A stretch of 64,000 bases of DNA from Bin87 sp965262485 (lineage in GTDB: Bacteria; Chloroflexota; Dehalococcoidia; Lucifugimonadales; UBA3495): positions 3,906,001-3,970,000 of the forward strand of contig OZ253540.1 of assembly GCA_965262485.1 (NCBI GenBank), in the 5' to 3' direction. Shown piece by piece: positions 34,201-42,905 of this stretch. Below the pieces are notes generated by a model that was given only the letters and a program-made list of their open reading frames with translations, did no database searches and was not told the DNA's origin. Position 1 is the stretch's first letter; each line of letters opens with the position of its first letter. The position numbers and the translations under genes are program-made.

Positions 34201-34304
34201 TACCTGGGTTGCCGCGGGGCGGCCTTGACGACGCCGGGAACGGGTCGCACAATATACGGACGGAGATGCACGGCGTAAGGTGGAATGACGACGCCGGCTC
34301 CTGA

Positions 34305-34378
34305 TGCCCCGTGGTGTAGTGGTAGCACGTCAGCCTTTGGAGCTGTAAGCCCTGGTTCGAACCCAGGCGGGGCAGCCA
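34305..34378 (+). tRNA. tRNA-Gln (anticodon TTG), CCA encoded
   Basis: The 74-nt cloverleaf has acceptor TGCCCCG/CGGGGCA, D arm GTGTAGTGGTAGCAC, anticodon loop CTTTGGA with TTG at the centre, T arm CTGGTTCGAACCCAG, discriminator G and genomic CCA. Its presence together with gatCA fits an organism that makes Gln-tRNA(Gln) indirectly. Confidence 0.96.
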
Positions 34379-34587
34379 CGTTCACTACGACTGACCAACT
34401 CACCTGGCGCCGTAGTTCCCGTTTGATGCCGCCCGCCGGCATCTTGACCGGCGGCGAGGAGCGTATCGAAGCGTTGTAGTTGGCGCCATTTGTTGGGGAT
34501 GGGTTCCGACGCCTTCAAAACGGCAGTCGACGAATACCATTGGCGGCATCGCTGCCGACGCCCGATAATCGTAGAAAATTGCGAAAC

Positions 34588-34682
34588 TTGTCATTGCGAG
34601 CGCAGCGCGGCAATCTCGTCGCTGAAACCGCCGCCGTTGCTTCAACGGGATTGCCACGTCGCTACGCTCCTCGCAATGACAA
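34588..34682. repeat. Dispersed imperfect palindrome, CATTGCGAG family
   Basis: Starts TGTCATTGCGAGCGCAGCGC and ends CACGTCGCTACGCTCCTCGC plus AATGACA. The gap 34379-34843 holds nothing else that I can support. Confidence 0.8.
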
Positions 34683-34843
34683 AAGGCAGGAACTGGAGTT
34701 TCACAATCTTCTCGATAATCGGCGGCAGTCTTGACCACCTTCGGGGTGTACTATACTGTTACCGGAAGGCCGGAATTGCAGGGCGACGACGATCAGACTC
34801 GCGGCGACCAGCCCGCTCCGAGCAACGCTAGTGAGGTATCCCA

Positions 34844-35896
34844 ATGGACTTCGGAATTAACATCAACTTCACCATGGGTGGAGCGAAGACACACCAGGAG
34901 GCCATCAGGGAATCGATGGAAGAGGTTGACCTGGCGGAGCAATTGGGCCTGGATACCGTGTGGTTGGGAGAGATGCATTTCAATCCCGCGCGGTCGGTGC
35001 TGTCGGCGCCGATAGTCATTGCCAGTTCCATTGCGACGCGCACCAAGCGATTGCGCGTGGGAATGGCGGTGCAGGTGTTGCCGCTAATCCATCCGTTGCG
35101 TATTGCCGAGGAAGCGGCGACGGTGGACCAGCTGAGCGAGGGACGGTTCGAGTTTGGCGTGGGGCGCAGCGGCAACGTGCGCGCCTACGACATCATGGGC
35201 ATCGACTACGGGGAGAGCAAGGACAGGTTCCAGGAGGCGCTGGACATCATTCTGATGGCGTGGTCTGGTGAAACTTTCTCTTACGAGGGCAAGTACAACC
35301 ACATCACCAACGCCAGCATCTCTCCGCTGCCCTACCAGCAACCCCACCCGAAGGTGCGCATCGCCGCGAGCAGCGAGGACAGTTTCGGACGCATTGGCCG
35401 GCTGGGTTACCCCATCTTCCTGGGCTTGCGAACGATGGACGTTGAAGACCTGAAGACGAACCTGAAAGAGTACAAGCAGGAGTGGAAGGCGGCCGGGCAT
35501 CCCGGGGAAGGCGGCGACATCAATGTGCGTTTTCCGGTGTACATTGCGCCCAGCGAGGCCGAGGCCATTGAAGAGCCCAAGGAGAGCATCGAGGCGTTTT
35601 TCCAGCGCCAACGGGAACTCTTTGAGTATTCGAGGGGTCGGCAAGGCGCGGACGTTTCGGCGGGCCGCCAGGCGCGGTACGAGCGACTGGTCAACTCCAC
35701 CTACGAGGACCTGCTGGAAACCAGGGTGGTGTTCGGCAGTCCCGAGCAGGTAATCGACCGGCTGCACGAGTTCAAGGAAATGCTGGGAGTATCGGGAATT
35801 ACCGCCGAATTGAACCCCGGCGGGTTCCTGCCGAAAGAAGCGGTGCAGCGGAGCCTGAGGCTGATGACTGAAGAGGTTATGCCAGCCTTCAAGTAG
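34844..35896 (+). CDS. LLM-class flavin-dependent oxidoreductase
   Basis: This 350-residue bacterial-luciferase-like TIM-barrel protein starts MDFGININFTMGGAKTHQEA. It contains EQLGLDTVWLGEMHFNPARS, VGMAVQVLPLIHPLRIAEEA and SEGRFEFGVGRSG, the usual flavin-contacting segments. It likely uses reduced FMN (or F420) to oxygenate or oxidise a small organic compound. It is the first of three plus-strand genes with an HpaB-type monooxygenase and a VOC protein, separated by about 55 nt each, so a catabolic role is inferred. The start is the ATG at 34844. Confidence 0.9.
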   Translation: MDFGININFTMGGAKTHQEAIRESMEEVDLAEQLGLDTVWLGEMHFNPARSVLSAPIVIASSIATRTKRLRVGMAVQVLPLIHPLRIAEEAATVDQLSEGRFEFGVGRSGNVRAYDIMGIDYGESKDRFQEALDIILMAWSGETFSYEGKYNHITNASISPLPYQQPHPKVRIAASSEDSFGRIGRLGYPIFLGLRTMDVEDLKTNLKEYKQEWKAAGHPGEGGDINVRFPVYIAPSEAEAIEEPKESIEAFFQRQRELFEYSRGRQGADVSAGRQARYERLVNSTYEDLLETRVVFGSPEQVIDRLHEFKEMLGVSGITAELNPGGFLPKEAVQRSLRLMTEEVMPAFK

Positions 35897-35951
35897 CATC
35901 CCGCGTCAGGCGCAGCATCGGTGGAGTTCTCTCCAAAGGAGATGAAAGACT

Positions 35952-37406
35952 ATGCCAGCACGAACGGGACAGGAATATATCACCGGACTCAAGGAGCACC
36001 CCCGCGAGGTGTGGATCAGGGGGGAGCGCGTTGAGGATGTGACGACGCATCCGGCGCTGCGCAATGGGGTGAAGTCGGTGGCCGCGCTCTACGATATGCA
36101 GCATGACGCCACGCTCAGCGAGGCCATGACCTTCGCCTCGCCGGCTACCGGCGATCCGGTGGGTATTTCCTTCATGGTGCCCCGCACCGCGGAAGACCTG
36201 GAACGCCGGCGCGAGATGATGTCGCATTGGGCCTGGGCAAGTTGCGGCATGATGGGGCGCTCGCCCGATTTTATGAACACCATATTTACCGCGTGGGCCG
36301 GGTCGGCCGACTACTTTGCCCAGGATCGGCCCGAATTTAAAAAGAATGTGCTGGCATACCACGAGTTCATTCGGGAGAACGACGTAACGCTCACCCATGC
36401 CCTGGTGAACCTGCAGCGCCGGCGCACTGCTGGTCCGGCCGATACGCTGCACGATAACGTGGCGCTCACGCTGGTCAAGGAGACCGACGCTGGCATTGTG
36501 GTGCGGGGCAGCCGCACGCTGGCGACGCTGGGACCCATTTCCGACGAAATCGCCATCTATCCGGTGGCGAGCCATCGGCTGGATGACGAGGCCCGACGTC
36601 AGGCATTCTCATTCGCCATTCCGTGCGGTACGGAGGGTGTGAAGTTTTTGTGCCGGGAGAGTTTCGACGCGGGGCGGTCCCACTTCGATCATCCCCTGGG
36701 GTCGCGGTTCGAGGAAATGGACTCGGTGGTGTTCTTCGACGACGTGTTTGTGCCATGGGAGCGGGTGTTCCTGCTGGGGGACGTGGAGTTGTGCAACGGA
36801 TACGCCTCCGGCACTCAATCGGATGCCCACACCGGACACCAGGTTTTGACGCGATGCCTCACCAAGGCCGAGTTTGTGCTGGGTCTGGCGGATTTGATCG
36901 TGGATACGCTGGGATCGGGGACGATTACGCACGTGCAGGAGATGGTGGCGGAGTTGATCACCCAGCGGGATATGCTGCGGGCCTGCCTGCGCGCTTCCGA
37001 AGCCGATGCCAAACCCAATCAGTGGGGCATGATGTGCCCCGATATCAACTCCATCCGAGCCGGGCGCACCATGTTCGGCCGCACGGTGTTCCCCCGGATG
37101 ATCGAGATTATCCAGTTGTTGAGCACCGGAAGCCTGATGGCGCTGCCAGCGGAGGCCGATTTCGATGCCGGTATCGCCACCGAGGTGAACCAGTATTTCG
37201 CCACGGATTCGGCCACGGCGCGGGATCGCGCCAAACTCTTCCACCTGGCCTGGGACGTGTCGTGCAGTTCGTTCAGCGGCCGTCAGGTACTCTACGAGCG
37301 GATGTTTGGCGGCAATCCGGTGCGGAACTCGCTGGCCCTGTACACCAACTACGATAAGGAACCCTACAAACAGAAGGTGCGCGCTTTTCTGGATCAGGAT
37401 GACTGA
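35952..37406 (+). CDS. 4-hydroxyphenylacetate 3-hydroxylase family (HpaB-like) monooxygenase
   Basis: The 484-residue acyl-CoA-dehydrogenase-fold protein contains RTGQEYITGLKEHPREVWIR near the start, typical of HpaB/HpaH oxygenase components. Other segments are SFMVPRTAEDLERRREMMSH, FVPWERVFLLGDVELCN and FHLAWDVSCSSFSGRQVLYE. The family uses FADH2 supplied by a separate reductase to hydroxylate phenolic rings; no HpaC reductase gene is adjacent. AAGGAGATG lies just upstream of the ATG. The neighbours (LLM oxidoreductase and an extradiol-type VOC protein) suggest aromatic compound breakdown. Confidence 0.92.
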   Translation: MPARTGQEYITGLKEHPREVWIRGERVEDVTTHPALRNGVKSVAALYDMQHDATLSEAMTFASPATGDPVGISFMVPRTAEDLERRREMMSHWAWASCGMMGRSPDFMNTIFTAWAGSADYFAQDRPEFKKNVLAYHEFIRENDVTLTHALVNLQRRRTAGPADTLHDNVALTLVKETDAGIVVRGSRTLATLGPISDEIAIYPVASHRLDDEARRQAFSFAIPCGTEGVKFLCRESFDAGRSHFDHPLGSRFEEMDSVVFFDDVFVPWERVFLLGDVELCNGYASGTQSDAHTGHQVLTRCLTKAEFVLGLADLIVDTLGSGTITHVQEMVAELITQRDMLRACLRASEADAKPNQWGMMCPDINSIRAGRTMFGRTVFPRMIEIIQLLSTGSLMALPAEADFDAGIATEVNQYFATDSATARDRAKLFHLAWDVSCSSFSGRQVLYERMFGGNPVRNSLALYTNYDKEPYKQKVRAFLDQDD

Positions 37407-37459
37407 GGCGCACCAGGAACACCGACCCGCGAAGTCGCCAATTACACGGAGGTAAGGAA

Positions 37460-37939
37460 ATGTCGTACACACCGAAGCATCTGGGGCATCTGGTAATGCG
37501 GGTGCGGGACATGGAACGGTCGCTGGACTTTTACACCAGGGTGATGGGTTTGACCATCATGGAGAGGACTGCCAGCGGCACCGTGTTCATGTCCGCGAAC
37601 ACTGAAAAGTCGCACGAGTTGGCAATCCGCGCCATCGGGATGGACGCGCAGGGTCCCGACCACTCCCTGATTGGTCAGGCGCACATGGCGTGGCAGATGG
37701 AAACCTTTGCGGACCTGCAGGAACTGTACGCGCGCCTCAAGGACAACAACGTGCGTATCCAGCGGATTGGCGACCACGGGGTTTCGCTGGGCGTGTACCT
37801 GCTGGATCCCGACGACAACGAGATCGAAGTATATTACGAGCTGCCGAGTTCCGAGTGGAACCGCTCGGCGGACAAGGGCCTGTTCGAGGGCAACTTCCCC
37901 AGGCATCTCGAAGAGCCGGCCGGCGTAGCCGACGATTAA
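37460..37939 (+). CDS. VOC-family protein, extradiol dioxygenase-like
   Basis: This 159-residue single VOC domain carries likely metal ligands: His in LGHLVMRVRDMERSLDFYTR, His in GQAHMAWQMETFADL and Glu in DDNEIEVYYELPSSEW. This is the His-His-Glu set of glyoxalase/catechol 2,3-dioxygenase folds. Placed after an HpaB-type hydroxylase, it could cleave the catechol that enzyme makes; this is inferred from context. It starts at an ATG after GGAGGTAAGGAA. A strong terminator follows. Confidence 0.85.
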   Translation: MSYTPKHLGHLVMRVRDMERSLDFYTRVMGLTIMERTASGTVFMSANTEKSHELAIRAIGMDAQGPDHSLIGQAHMAWQMETFADLQELYARLKDNNVRIQRIGDHGVSLGVYLLDPDDNEIEVYYELPSSEWNRSADKGLFEGNFPRHLEEPAGVADD

Positions 37940-37982
37940 TCACCTCGACCCTGATCGGATCGGGGTTCGGGTTCAATCCTGT

Positions 37983-38022
37983 AACTGCACCCTCTCCCAC
38001 CGCGGGCGGGGGTGCAGTTTTT
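37983..38022 (+). terminator. Rho-independent terminator
   Basis: The stem AACTGCACC / GGTGCAGTT closes over a GC-rich loop, and the 3' arm runs into TTTTT. It lies about 45 nt after the VOC gene and closes the LLM-HpaB-VOC operon. Confidence 0.7.
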
Positions 38023-38054
38023 GGTGCTGGGGGATTAGGGTGTGTTGACGAATA

Positions 38055-38152
38055 CCGTCATTCCCGCGAAAGCGGGAATCCGGGTGCTTTGGAAAGCAGA
38101 CATCGTTCACGTTCAGGGTACTCTGGATTCCCGCTTTCGCGGGAATGACGAG
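38055..38152. repeat. Palindromic repeat, ATTCCCGCGAAAGCGGGAAT family
   Basis: The outer arms GTCATTCCCGCGAAAGCGGG and CCCGCTTTCGCGGGAATGAC are inverted copies flanking about 45 nt of unique sequence. A similar paired unit is at 42745-42850, with part units near 19860-19960. Confidence 0.85.
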
Positions 38153-38196
38153 CTGGGGTTAGCGAAATTGCCTTATATCTCAAATGTCAACACCGC

Positions 38197-38535
38197 CTAG
38201 CCGGCCAGCGGCACCGTGGCGGTGAGCCTGGGGCCGTCGCCTACGGCGCGGGTGGTGTGGCCCTGACCGGTGAGGTCTTCGGCGAGCATGGCCTGACCGA
38301 CGCCAAAGCGGTGGACGGTACCGTCTCCGAGGCCGATTTCCACCTCGCCTTCCAGGGTTATGACGAACTGCCGGCGGGGCGCGCAGTGCCAGTCGCTGAA
38401 ATAGCCGGACTCGACCCTGCGAAACACTATTCCGGTGGTGGACTGCATGGCGGCGAGCTCGGGATGAGATTCCAGATCCAGTTCCTCGATGTGAGTCTGT
38501 CCGTCGTCTCCGGTGTATAGCCTGGCGATGGGCAT
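38197..38535 (-). CDS. Cupin-domain protein
   Basis: The 112-residue protein has a small beta-barrel pattern: SDWHCAPRRQFVITLEGEVE followed by IGLGDGTVHRFGVGQAML and GQGHTTRAVGD, the two cupin motifs. His in SDWHCAP and His in GQGHTTR could bind a metal. AAGGAG lies 7 nt before the ATG at 38535, which fixes the start. Such short cupins act as small-molecule binding or oxygenase units. It lies downstream of the cytochrome P450 gene on the same strand after about 60 nt. Confidence 0.85.
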   Translation of the reverse strand: MPIARLYTGDDGQTHIEELDLESHPELAAMQSTTGIVFRRVESGYFSDWHCAPRRQFVITLEGEVEIGLGDGTVHRFGVGQAMLAEDLTGQGHTTRAVGDGPRLTATVPLAG

Positions 38536-38598
38536 GTTATTTCTCCTTGTGTCGGTAAAGAGTGGTTGGCAGGATTTTATCAAATGGGATGAAGCGAG

Positions 38599-40035
38599 TC
38601 AGCGGCGTTCGAGGAACATGGGCATGCCGCCCTTGGGACGGAGGGAAACGAGGGGAAGCAGGCCAATTTCGTGGCCTGGGTCGTGGTGCATGCGCCAGCG
38701 CTGGCCCAGAGTGGCGAGAATGAGCTTGGCTTCCATCCAGGCGAATCCGTCCCCGATGCACTGGCGGGGGCCGCCGCCGAACGGGTAGTAGGCGAAACGG
38801 TGGAGATTCTGGCGAAATTCTGGAGTCCAGCGGTCGGGCTGAAACCGGAGCGGGTCATCGAACCAGCGGGGGTCGCGCTGGACGATGAGTTGCGGCGCGG
38901 CCAACAGGGCTCCCGCCGGCATCTGGTAGCCACCCAGCTCGAACGGCTGAAACACCATGCGCGACCAGAACCAGATGGGTGGGTACAGCCGGAGGGACTC
39001 GGTGAGAATCTGGTCGGTGAACGTGAGGCTGGACAGGTCGGCGAGAGACGGGGTTCGTCCGCCGAGCACCCGGTCCAGCTCGGCGTGGAAACGGTCCTGA
39101 ATTTCGGGATGGGTCGATAGGAGATACCAGGTCCAGGTCAGCGCGACGGCGGTGGTCTCGTGGCCGGCGGCGAACAGCGTGATGGTTTGGTCGCGCACCT
39201 GCTCGTCGGTCATCAACTGGCCGCAGTCGGCGGTATCGCCGTCGGGGGCGTCATGGTCGGCGGCAGCGTCGTCCGCATCGGTATCGTCGAAGCGGGCCTG
39301 GAGCAGCAGGGAAAGGAGGTCGTCGTGGTCGTCATCGGCGTTGCGACGCTGCTCGATGAGCTGGTAAACCATGCGGTCGAGCCTGGCGTGCGCCCGCTTG
39401 AAACGAAGAGTGTAGGGCGTTGGCAACCGGTGCAGCAGCTTGCGTAACCGGGGCGGCTGGTTGGCTCTGGCCACGACGTACCGGTTGCCGAGGGCGAAGG
39501 CTTCTCCGATACGGCGAACGTCGTCGGGCAGCTCCAGGCCGAACAGCGTTTTGACAACAATGCGCAGGGTCAGGGAGCTCATTTCCCAGGCCATGTCCAC
39601 GCGCTGACCGTCGGCCCAGGCCTGCTGGTGGTGGGCAGCAAAGCCCAGCATGGTTTCGCCGTAACCGTGGATGCGGTCGCGGTGGAATTGCGGCTGCATC
39701 AGGCGGCGTTGCTGCAAATGCTCCGTGCGGGAGGCCGTAACCAGGCCATTGCCCATCACGTATTTGAGGACCTCGGTGTTGGGTCCCCGCCCCAACAGTT
39801 GATGTTTGTTTACAACGATTTCGCGGATCAGGTCGGGATGGTTGACCAGCAGCAGCAACGCCGGTTTTACCGACATGGTTACCAGGTCGCCGTAGGTGGC
39901 GGCTTCCTGCATGAACCCGATGGGGTCGCGAAGGTAGCGCAAGGTTTGGCCGATGATGCGCCGTTCGGGTGGGCCAGGCGGCAGGGATTCGCGGCGCACC
40001 GACGGTGGGGGGGGATATTTGGCGGTTGTAGTCAT
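38599..40035 (-). CDS. Cytochrome P450
   Basis: The 478-residue haem monooxygenase has the I-helix AGHETTAVALTWTWYLLS, the K-helix ESLRLYPP (ExxR) and the haem-binding loop FGGGPRQCIGDGFAWMEAKL with the ligand Cys. An acidic insertion rich in Asp (DDHDDLLSL... DDTDADDAAADHDAPDGD) lies at about 250-290. There is no N-terminal membrane anchor. The pattern fits bacterial CYP102/CYP110-like class, which oxidises fatty acids or hydrophobic compounds. No ferredoxin or reductase gene is adjacent. The start is the ATG at 40035. Confidence 0.92.
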   Translation of the reverse strand: MTTTAKYPPPPSVRRESLPPGPPERRIIGQTLRYLRDPIGFMQEAATYGDLVTMSVKPALLLLVNHPDLIREIVVNKHQLLGRGPNTEVLKYVMGNGLVTASRTEHLQQRRLMQPQFHRDRIHGYGETMLGFAAHHQQAWADGQRVDMAWEMSSLTLRIVVKTLFGLELPDDVRRIGEAFALGNRYVVARANQPPRLRKLLHRLPTPYTLRFKRAHARLDRMVYQLIEQRRNADDDHDDLLSLLLQARFDDTDADDAAADHDAPDGDTADCGQLMTDEQVRDQTITLFAAGHETTAVALTWTWYLLSTHPEIQDRFHAELDRVLGGRTPSLADLSSLTFTDQILTESLRLYPPIWFWSRMVFQPFELGGYQMPAGALLAAPQLIVQRDPRWFDDPLRFQPDRWTPEFRQNLHRFAYYPFGGGPRQCIGDGFAWMEAKLILATLGQRWRMHHDPGHEIGLLPLVSLRPKGGMPMFLERR

Positions 40036-40129
40036 GGTGGCGTTCGGCGGCGAGGCGTGGTAGCGGATGGTTGCATTATACGGGATGGCAAGGGACGGCA
40101 ACCGCATCCACGGCGCCGACGGATGGTAC

Positions 40130-40345
40130 GGGATTGGCGCGCTTCGCTGGCTCTCCTCGCAATGATAGGGGTGTTGCGAATTTCACCCTCACCCCAACCC
40201 TCTCCCATCGAGGGAGAGGGGGAAGGGACGGGTTTTACCTGGATGGACAGGATGGATAGGATTTTGGGCTGTGGTTTGCTACGTGATTGCCACGTGGTTC
40301 GACAGGCTCACCCTGAGCGGCTGCGCTCCTCGCAATGACGGTAAG
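40130..40345. repeat. Dispersed repeat cluster
   Basis: Contains CCCTCTCCCATCGAGGGAGA (40195-40222), the ACCTGGATGGACAGGATGGA unit (40227-40266) and a GATTGCCACGT...GCTCCTCGCAATGACG element. The middle of that element is a GGTTCGACAGGCTCACCCTG unit (40286-40340). No gene lies in 40036-40453. Confidence 0.8.
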
Positions 40346-40453
40346 ACAGATTGGTTTGAGAAAGTGGGTAGGCGTGAACATCGGGTGGTGTTGAGCATAG
40401 GGGTAGAGGTCGGCTATAATCAGTCTTGGAAGCATTTGGTTTTAAAGACATTT

Positions 40454-41770
40454 ATGCCTACTGATTATTACGCAACCCTCGGCGTCGCCAACGGCGCAAA
40501 CGACGAAGAAATACACCGGGCCTTCCGCAAGAAGGCGATGGAATTTCATCCCGACCGGAATAAGACACCGGGCGCTGAGGACAAATTTAAAGAGATCAAT
40601 GAGGCCTACCAGGTCCTGAGCGACCAGGAAAAACGCGCTCGGTACGACCGGTTCGGCCATGCCGGCGTGAACGGGGGAGGCGACCGTCCCTTCGACGGAT
40701 TCGATCCCTTTGGCGGGTTTGGCGACATATTCGATACGTTCTTTGGCGGCAGCGGTCGGACGGCTACTCAACCGCGCGCCGGCGAAGACATCAGCCAACA
40801 GGTTACGTTGACGTTCGAGGAGGCGGTGTTTGGCTGCGAGCGGGACGTGGAAATTACCCGGACCGAAGCCTGCCACCATTGCTCGGGGGCGGGCAATGAG
40901 CCGGGGACTGCGGTGAACACGTGCAGCACGTGCAACGGAGCCGGCCAGGTGCGGCGGGCGCAGCGGAGCGTATTCGGACAGTTTGCCGTCACCACCGCCT
41001 GCCCCACCTGCAGCGGTACGGGTCGCACGTTTGAGACGCCGTGCTCCAATTGTCGCGCCAGGGGGTTTGAACGTCGGAGACGCACCCGAACCGTTACGGT
41101 GCCGGCCGGAGTCGATGACGGGATGCAGGTTCGGATTACCGGCGAGGGCGGGGCCGGCAGCAACGGGGGGCCGTTCGGCAACCTGTACGTGCAGGTGAGG
41201 GTGCAGGATCATCCGTTGTTCGACCGGCAGGATTTTGATCTGTTGCACCGCGTTACGATCAACGTGGCCGAGGCTGCGTTGGGCGCAACCAAGCCGGTGC
41301 CGACGCTGGAAGGGGAGCCGGTGGATCTGGAGATTCCCGCTGGCACGCAGGGCGGGAGTTATTTCCGCATCCGGGGACGCGGAGTACCGCATCTGCGACG
41401 GAACGGGCGGCCCACCGAACGCCGGGGGGATATCAGGGTGCTGGTGGACGTGGACGTTCCAGAAAAGCTGAACCGGTATCAGCGGCAGTTGCTGGAAGAC
41501 CTGGAGTATTCGTTCTCCAATAACGGCAAGGCTCGTCCGGCAGCGAAAAAACCGGCAGCGAAAAAACCGGCCGCTGCCAGAAAGCGGGGCAGCAAGTCGG
41601 CGAACGGCAGGAATCCGCGGAACAAGGTTGATGATGAGGAACCGGCTCCGGACCCGGTGGAAACCGGAACGTCTGAACCGGAGCGTGGCGCTGATGCCGA
41701 GAGCGTTGATGACAAGCAGCGTGGTTTGTTCGACCGCCTGAAAGATACGTTCTCGCCTACCAGCGACTGA
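40454..41770 (+). CDS. dnaJ: Molecular chaperone DnaJ
   Basis: This 438-residue type I Hsp40 stimulates DnaK ATPase. The J domain (DYYATLGVANGANDEEIHRA with HPD in EFHPDRN) is followed by a Gly/Phe region (FDGFDPFGGFGDIFDTFFGG) and four zinc-binding motifs (CHHCSGAG, CSTCNGAG, CPTCSGTG, CSNCRARG). The beta-sandwich client domains come next. The C-terminus has an unusual low-complexity tail of about 80 residues with PAAKKPAAKKPAA and an acidic segment. The ATG at 40454 begins MPTDYYATLG, the normal DnaJ start. Confidence 0.96.
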   Translation: MPTDYYATLGVANGANDEEIHRAFRKKAMEFHPDRNKTPGAEDKFKEINEAYQVLSDQEKRARYDRFGHAGVNGGGDRPFDGFDPFGGFGDIFDTFFGGSGRTATQPRAGEDISQQVTLTFEEAVFGCERDVEITRTEACHHCSGAGNEPGTAVNTCSTCNGAGQVRRAQRSVFGQFAVTTACPTCSGTGRTFETPCSNCRARGFERRRRTRTVTVPAGVDDGMQVRITGEGGAGSNGGPFGNLYVQVRVQDHPLFDRQDFDLLHRVTINVAEAALGATKPVPTLEGEPVDLEIPAGTQGGSYFRIRGRGVPHLRRNGRPTERRGDIRVLVDVDVPEKLNRYQRQLLEDLEYSFSNNGKARPAAKKPAAKKPAAARKRGSKSANGRNPRNKVDDEEPAPDPVETGTSEPERGADAESVDDKQRGLFDRLKDTFSPTSD

Positions 41771-41829
41771 GTCAACCGCAATTGATAACGGCTGCACCCT
41801 GACTTGCCCAAAGCACTGGTTTATTGACG

Positions 41830-42690
41830 ATGGCCTGGTATGAATTGACGATAAGAGTTCCCTTTGAGTTCGTCGAACCGGTTTCTTACCTTTTTGAGCG
41901 TTACGCTTACGGGCTGAGCATAGAAACGGTACCGTTGGACTGCGCGATTATGCGTTCGTACCTGCCCAGTTTGTCCCGCACGCGGCTGGCTCATATCGAG
42001 GTTGGCGTAAAGCTGGCGGCCAGCGTGGGCGACCTGGGCGAACTGGACATACGCGAACTGGACGACTCTGAGGACTGGCGCAACAACTGGAAGCAGCATT
42101 TCACGCTGCTGAAAGTGGGCAAGAATCTGGTGGTTAAACCGTCGTGGGTGGACTACGAGCCGGTTGAGGGTGACGTGGTAATCGACCTGGACCCGGGCCT
42201 GGCGTTTGGCACGGGTTACCATCCGACGACCCATGCGTGCCTGGAGGCGTTGGAGCGACTGGTAACGCCCGGGTGTACGGTTCTGGATGTTGGCACCGGC
42301 TCGGGGATTCTCACGATAGCCGCCGCCAAATTGGGCGCTGGCCACATTACGGCGGTGGATATTGATAGTCACGCGGTGCGAGCGGCGCGCAAGAACTTCA
42401 AACGAACCGGGATTCTGGACCGGGTGAACGCAGAGACCGGCAGCATCCCCGGGGCGGCTACGCGCGGGCGGACCTACGACGTGGCGGTGGCCAACATCAG
42501 CGCGCGGGGGATCAGGATTGTGTCCCCCGGCGTACCGGAGCTGCTGGCGCCCGGGGGTGTGTTCGTGGCCTCGGGTATAATCGTGGATCAGCACGAGGAT
42601 GCGGTTGCCGCCATATCAGCGGCGGGGATGTCGGTGGGCGAAACCGTGCAACGCGAGGATTGGATTACTATTTTTTGCCACCTGCGCTGA
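41830..42690 (+). CDS. prmA: Ribosomal protein L11 methyltransferase
   Basis: This 286-residue class I methyltransferase trimethylates ribosomal protein L11. It has DSEDWRNNWKQHF, the PrmA segment DLDPGLAFGTGYHPTTHACL, the SAM motif VLDVGTGSGILTIAAAKLGA and VAVANISARGI in place of the usual N-I-L-A motif. dnaJ-prmA is a common bacterial gene order. The start is the ATG at 41830 (MAWYELTIRV). Confidence 0.93.
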   Translation: MAWYELTIRVPFEFVEPVSYLFERYAYGLSIETVPLDCAIMRSYLPSLSRTRLAHIEVGVKLAASVGDLGELDIRELDDSEDWRNNWKQHFTLLKVGKNLVVKPSWVDYEPVEGDVVIDLDPGLAFGTGYHPTTHACLEALERLVTPGCTVLDVGTGSGILTIAAAKLGAGHITAVDIDSHAVRAARKNFKRTGILDRVNAETGSIPGAATRGRTYDVAVANISARGIRIVSPGVPELLAPGGVFVASGIIVDQHEDAVAAISAAGMSVGETVQREDWITIFCHLR

Positions 42691-42744
42691 TGTCAATAAA
42701 TTCGGGATGCCAATACAGGACTGTCGCATATGAAGTTACGGCCA

Positions 42745-42850
42745 CGTCATTCCGGCGAAAGCCGGAATCCAGTGCTCCAAATAAGCATGACTATCCCGAA
42801 ATTAGTCACCTCCGACTCTCTGGATTCCCGCTTTCGCGGGAATGACTGGA
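42745..42850. repeat. Palindromic repeat, CATTCCGGCGAAAGCCGGAA type
   Basis: The left arm GTCATTCCGGCGAAAGCCGG and the right arm CCCGCTTTCGCGGGAATGAC are near inverted copies with about 60 nt between. The arms match the unit at 38055-38152 except for compensating changes in the stem (CCGGC/GCCGG against CCCGC/GCGGG), as expected when secondary structure is conserved. Confidence 0.8.
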
Positions 42851-42905
42851 AATGTCAACAGAACCTAATGTGTATGCCTGATATTTCGATTAATTGGTGC
42901 CTGCC

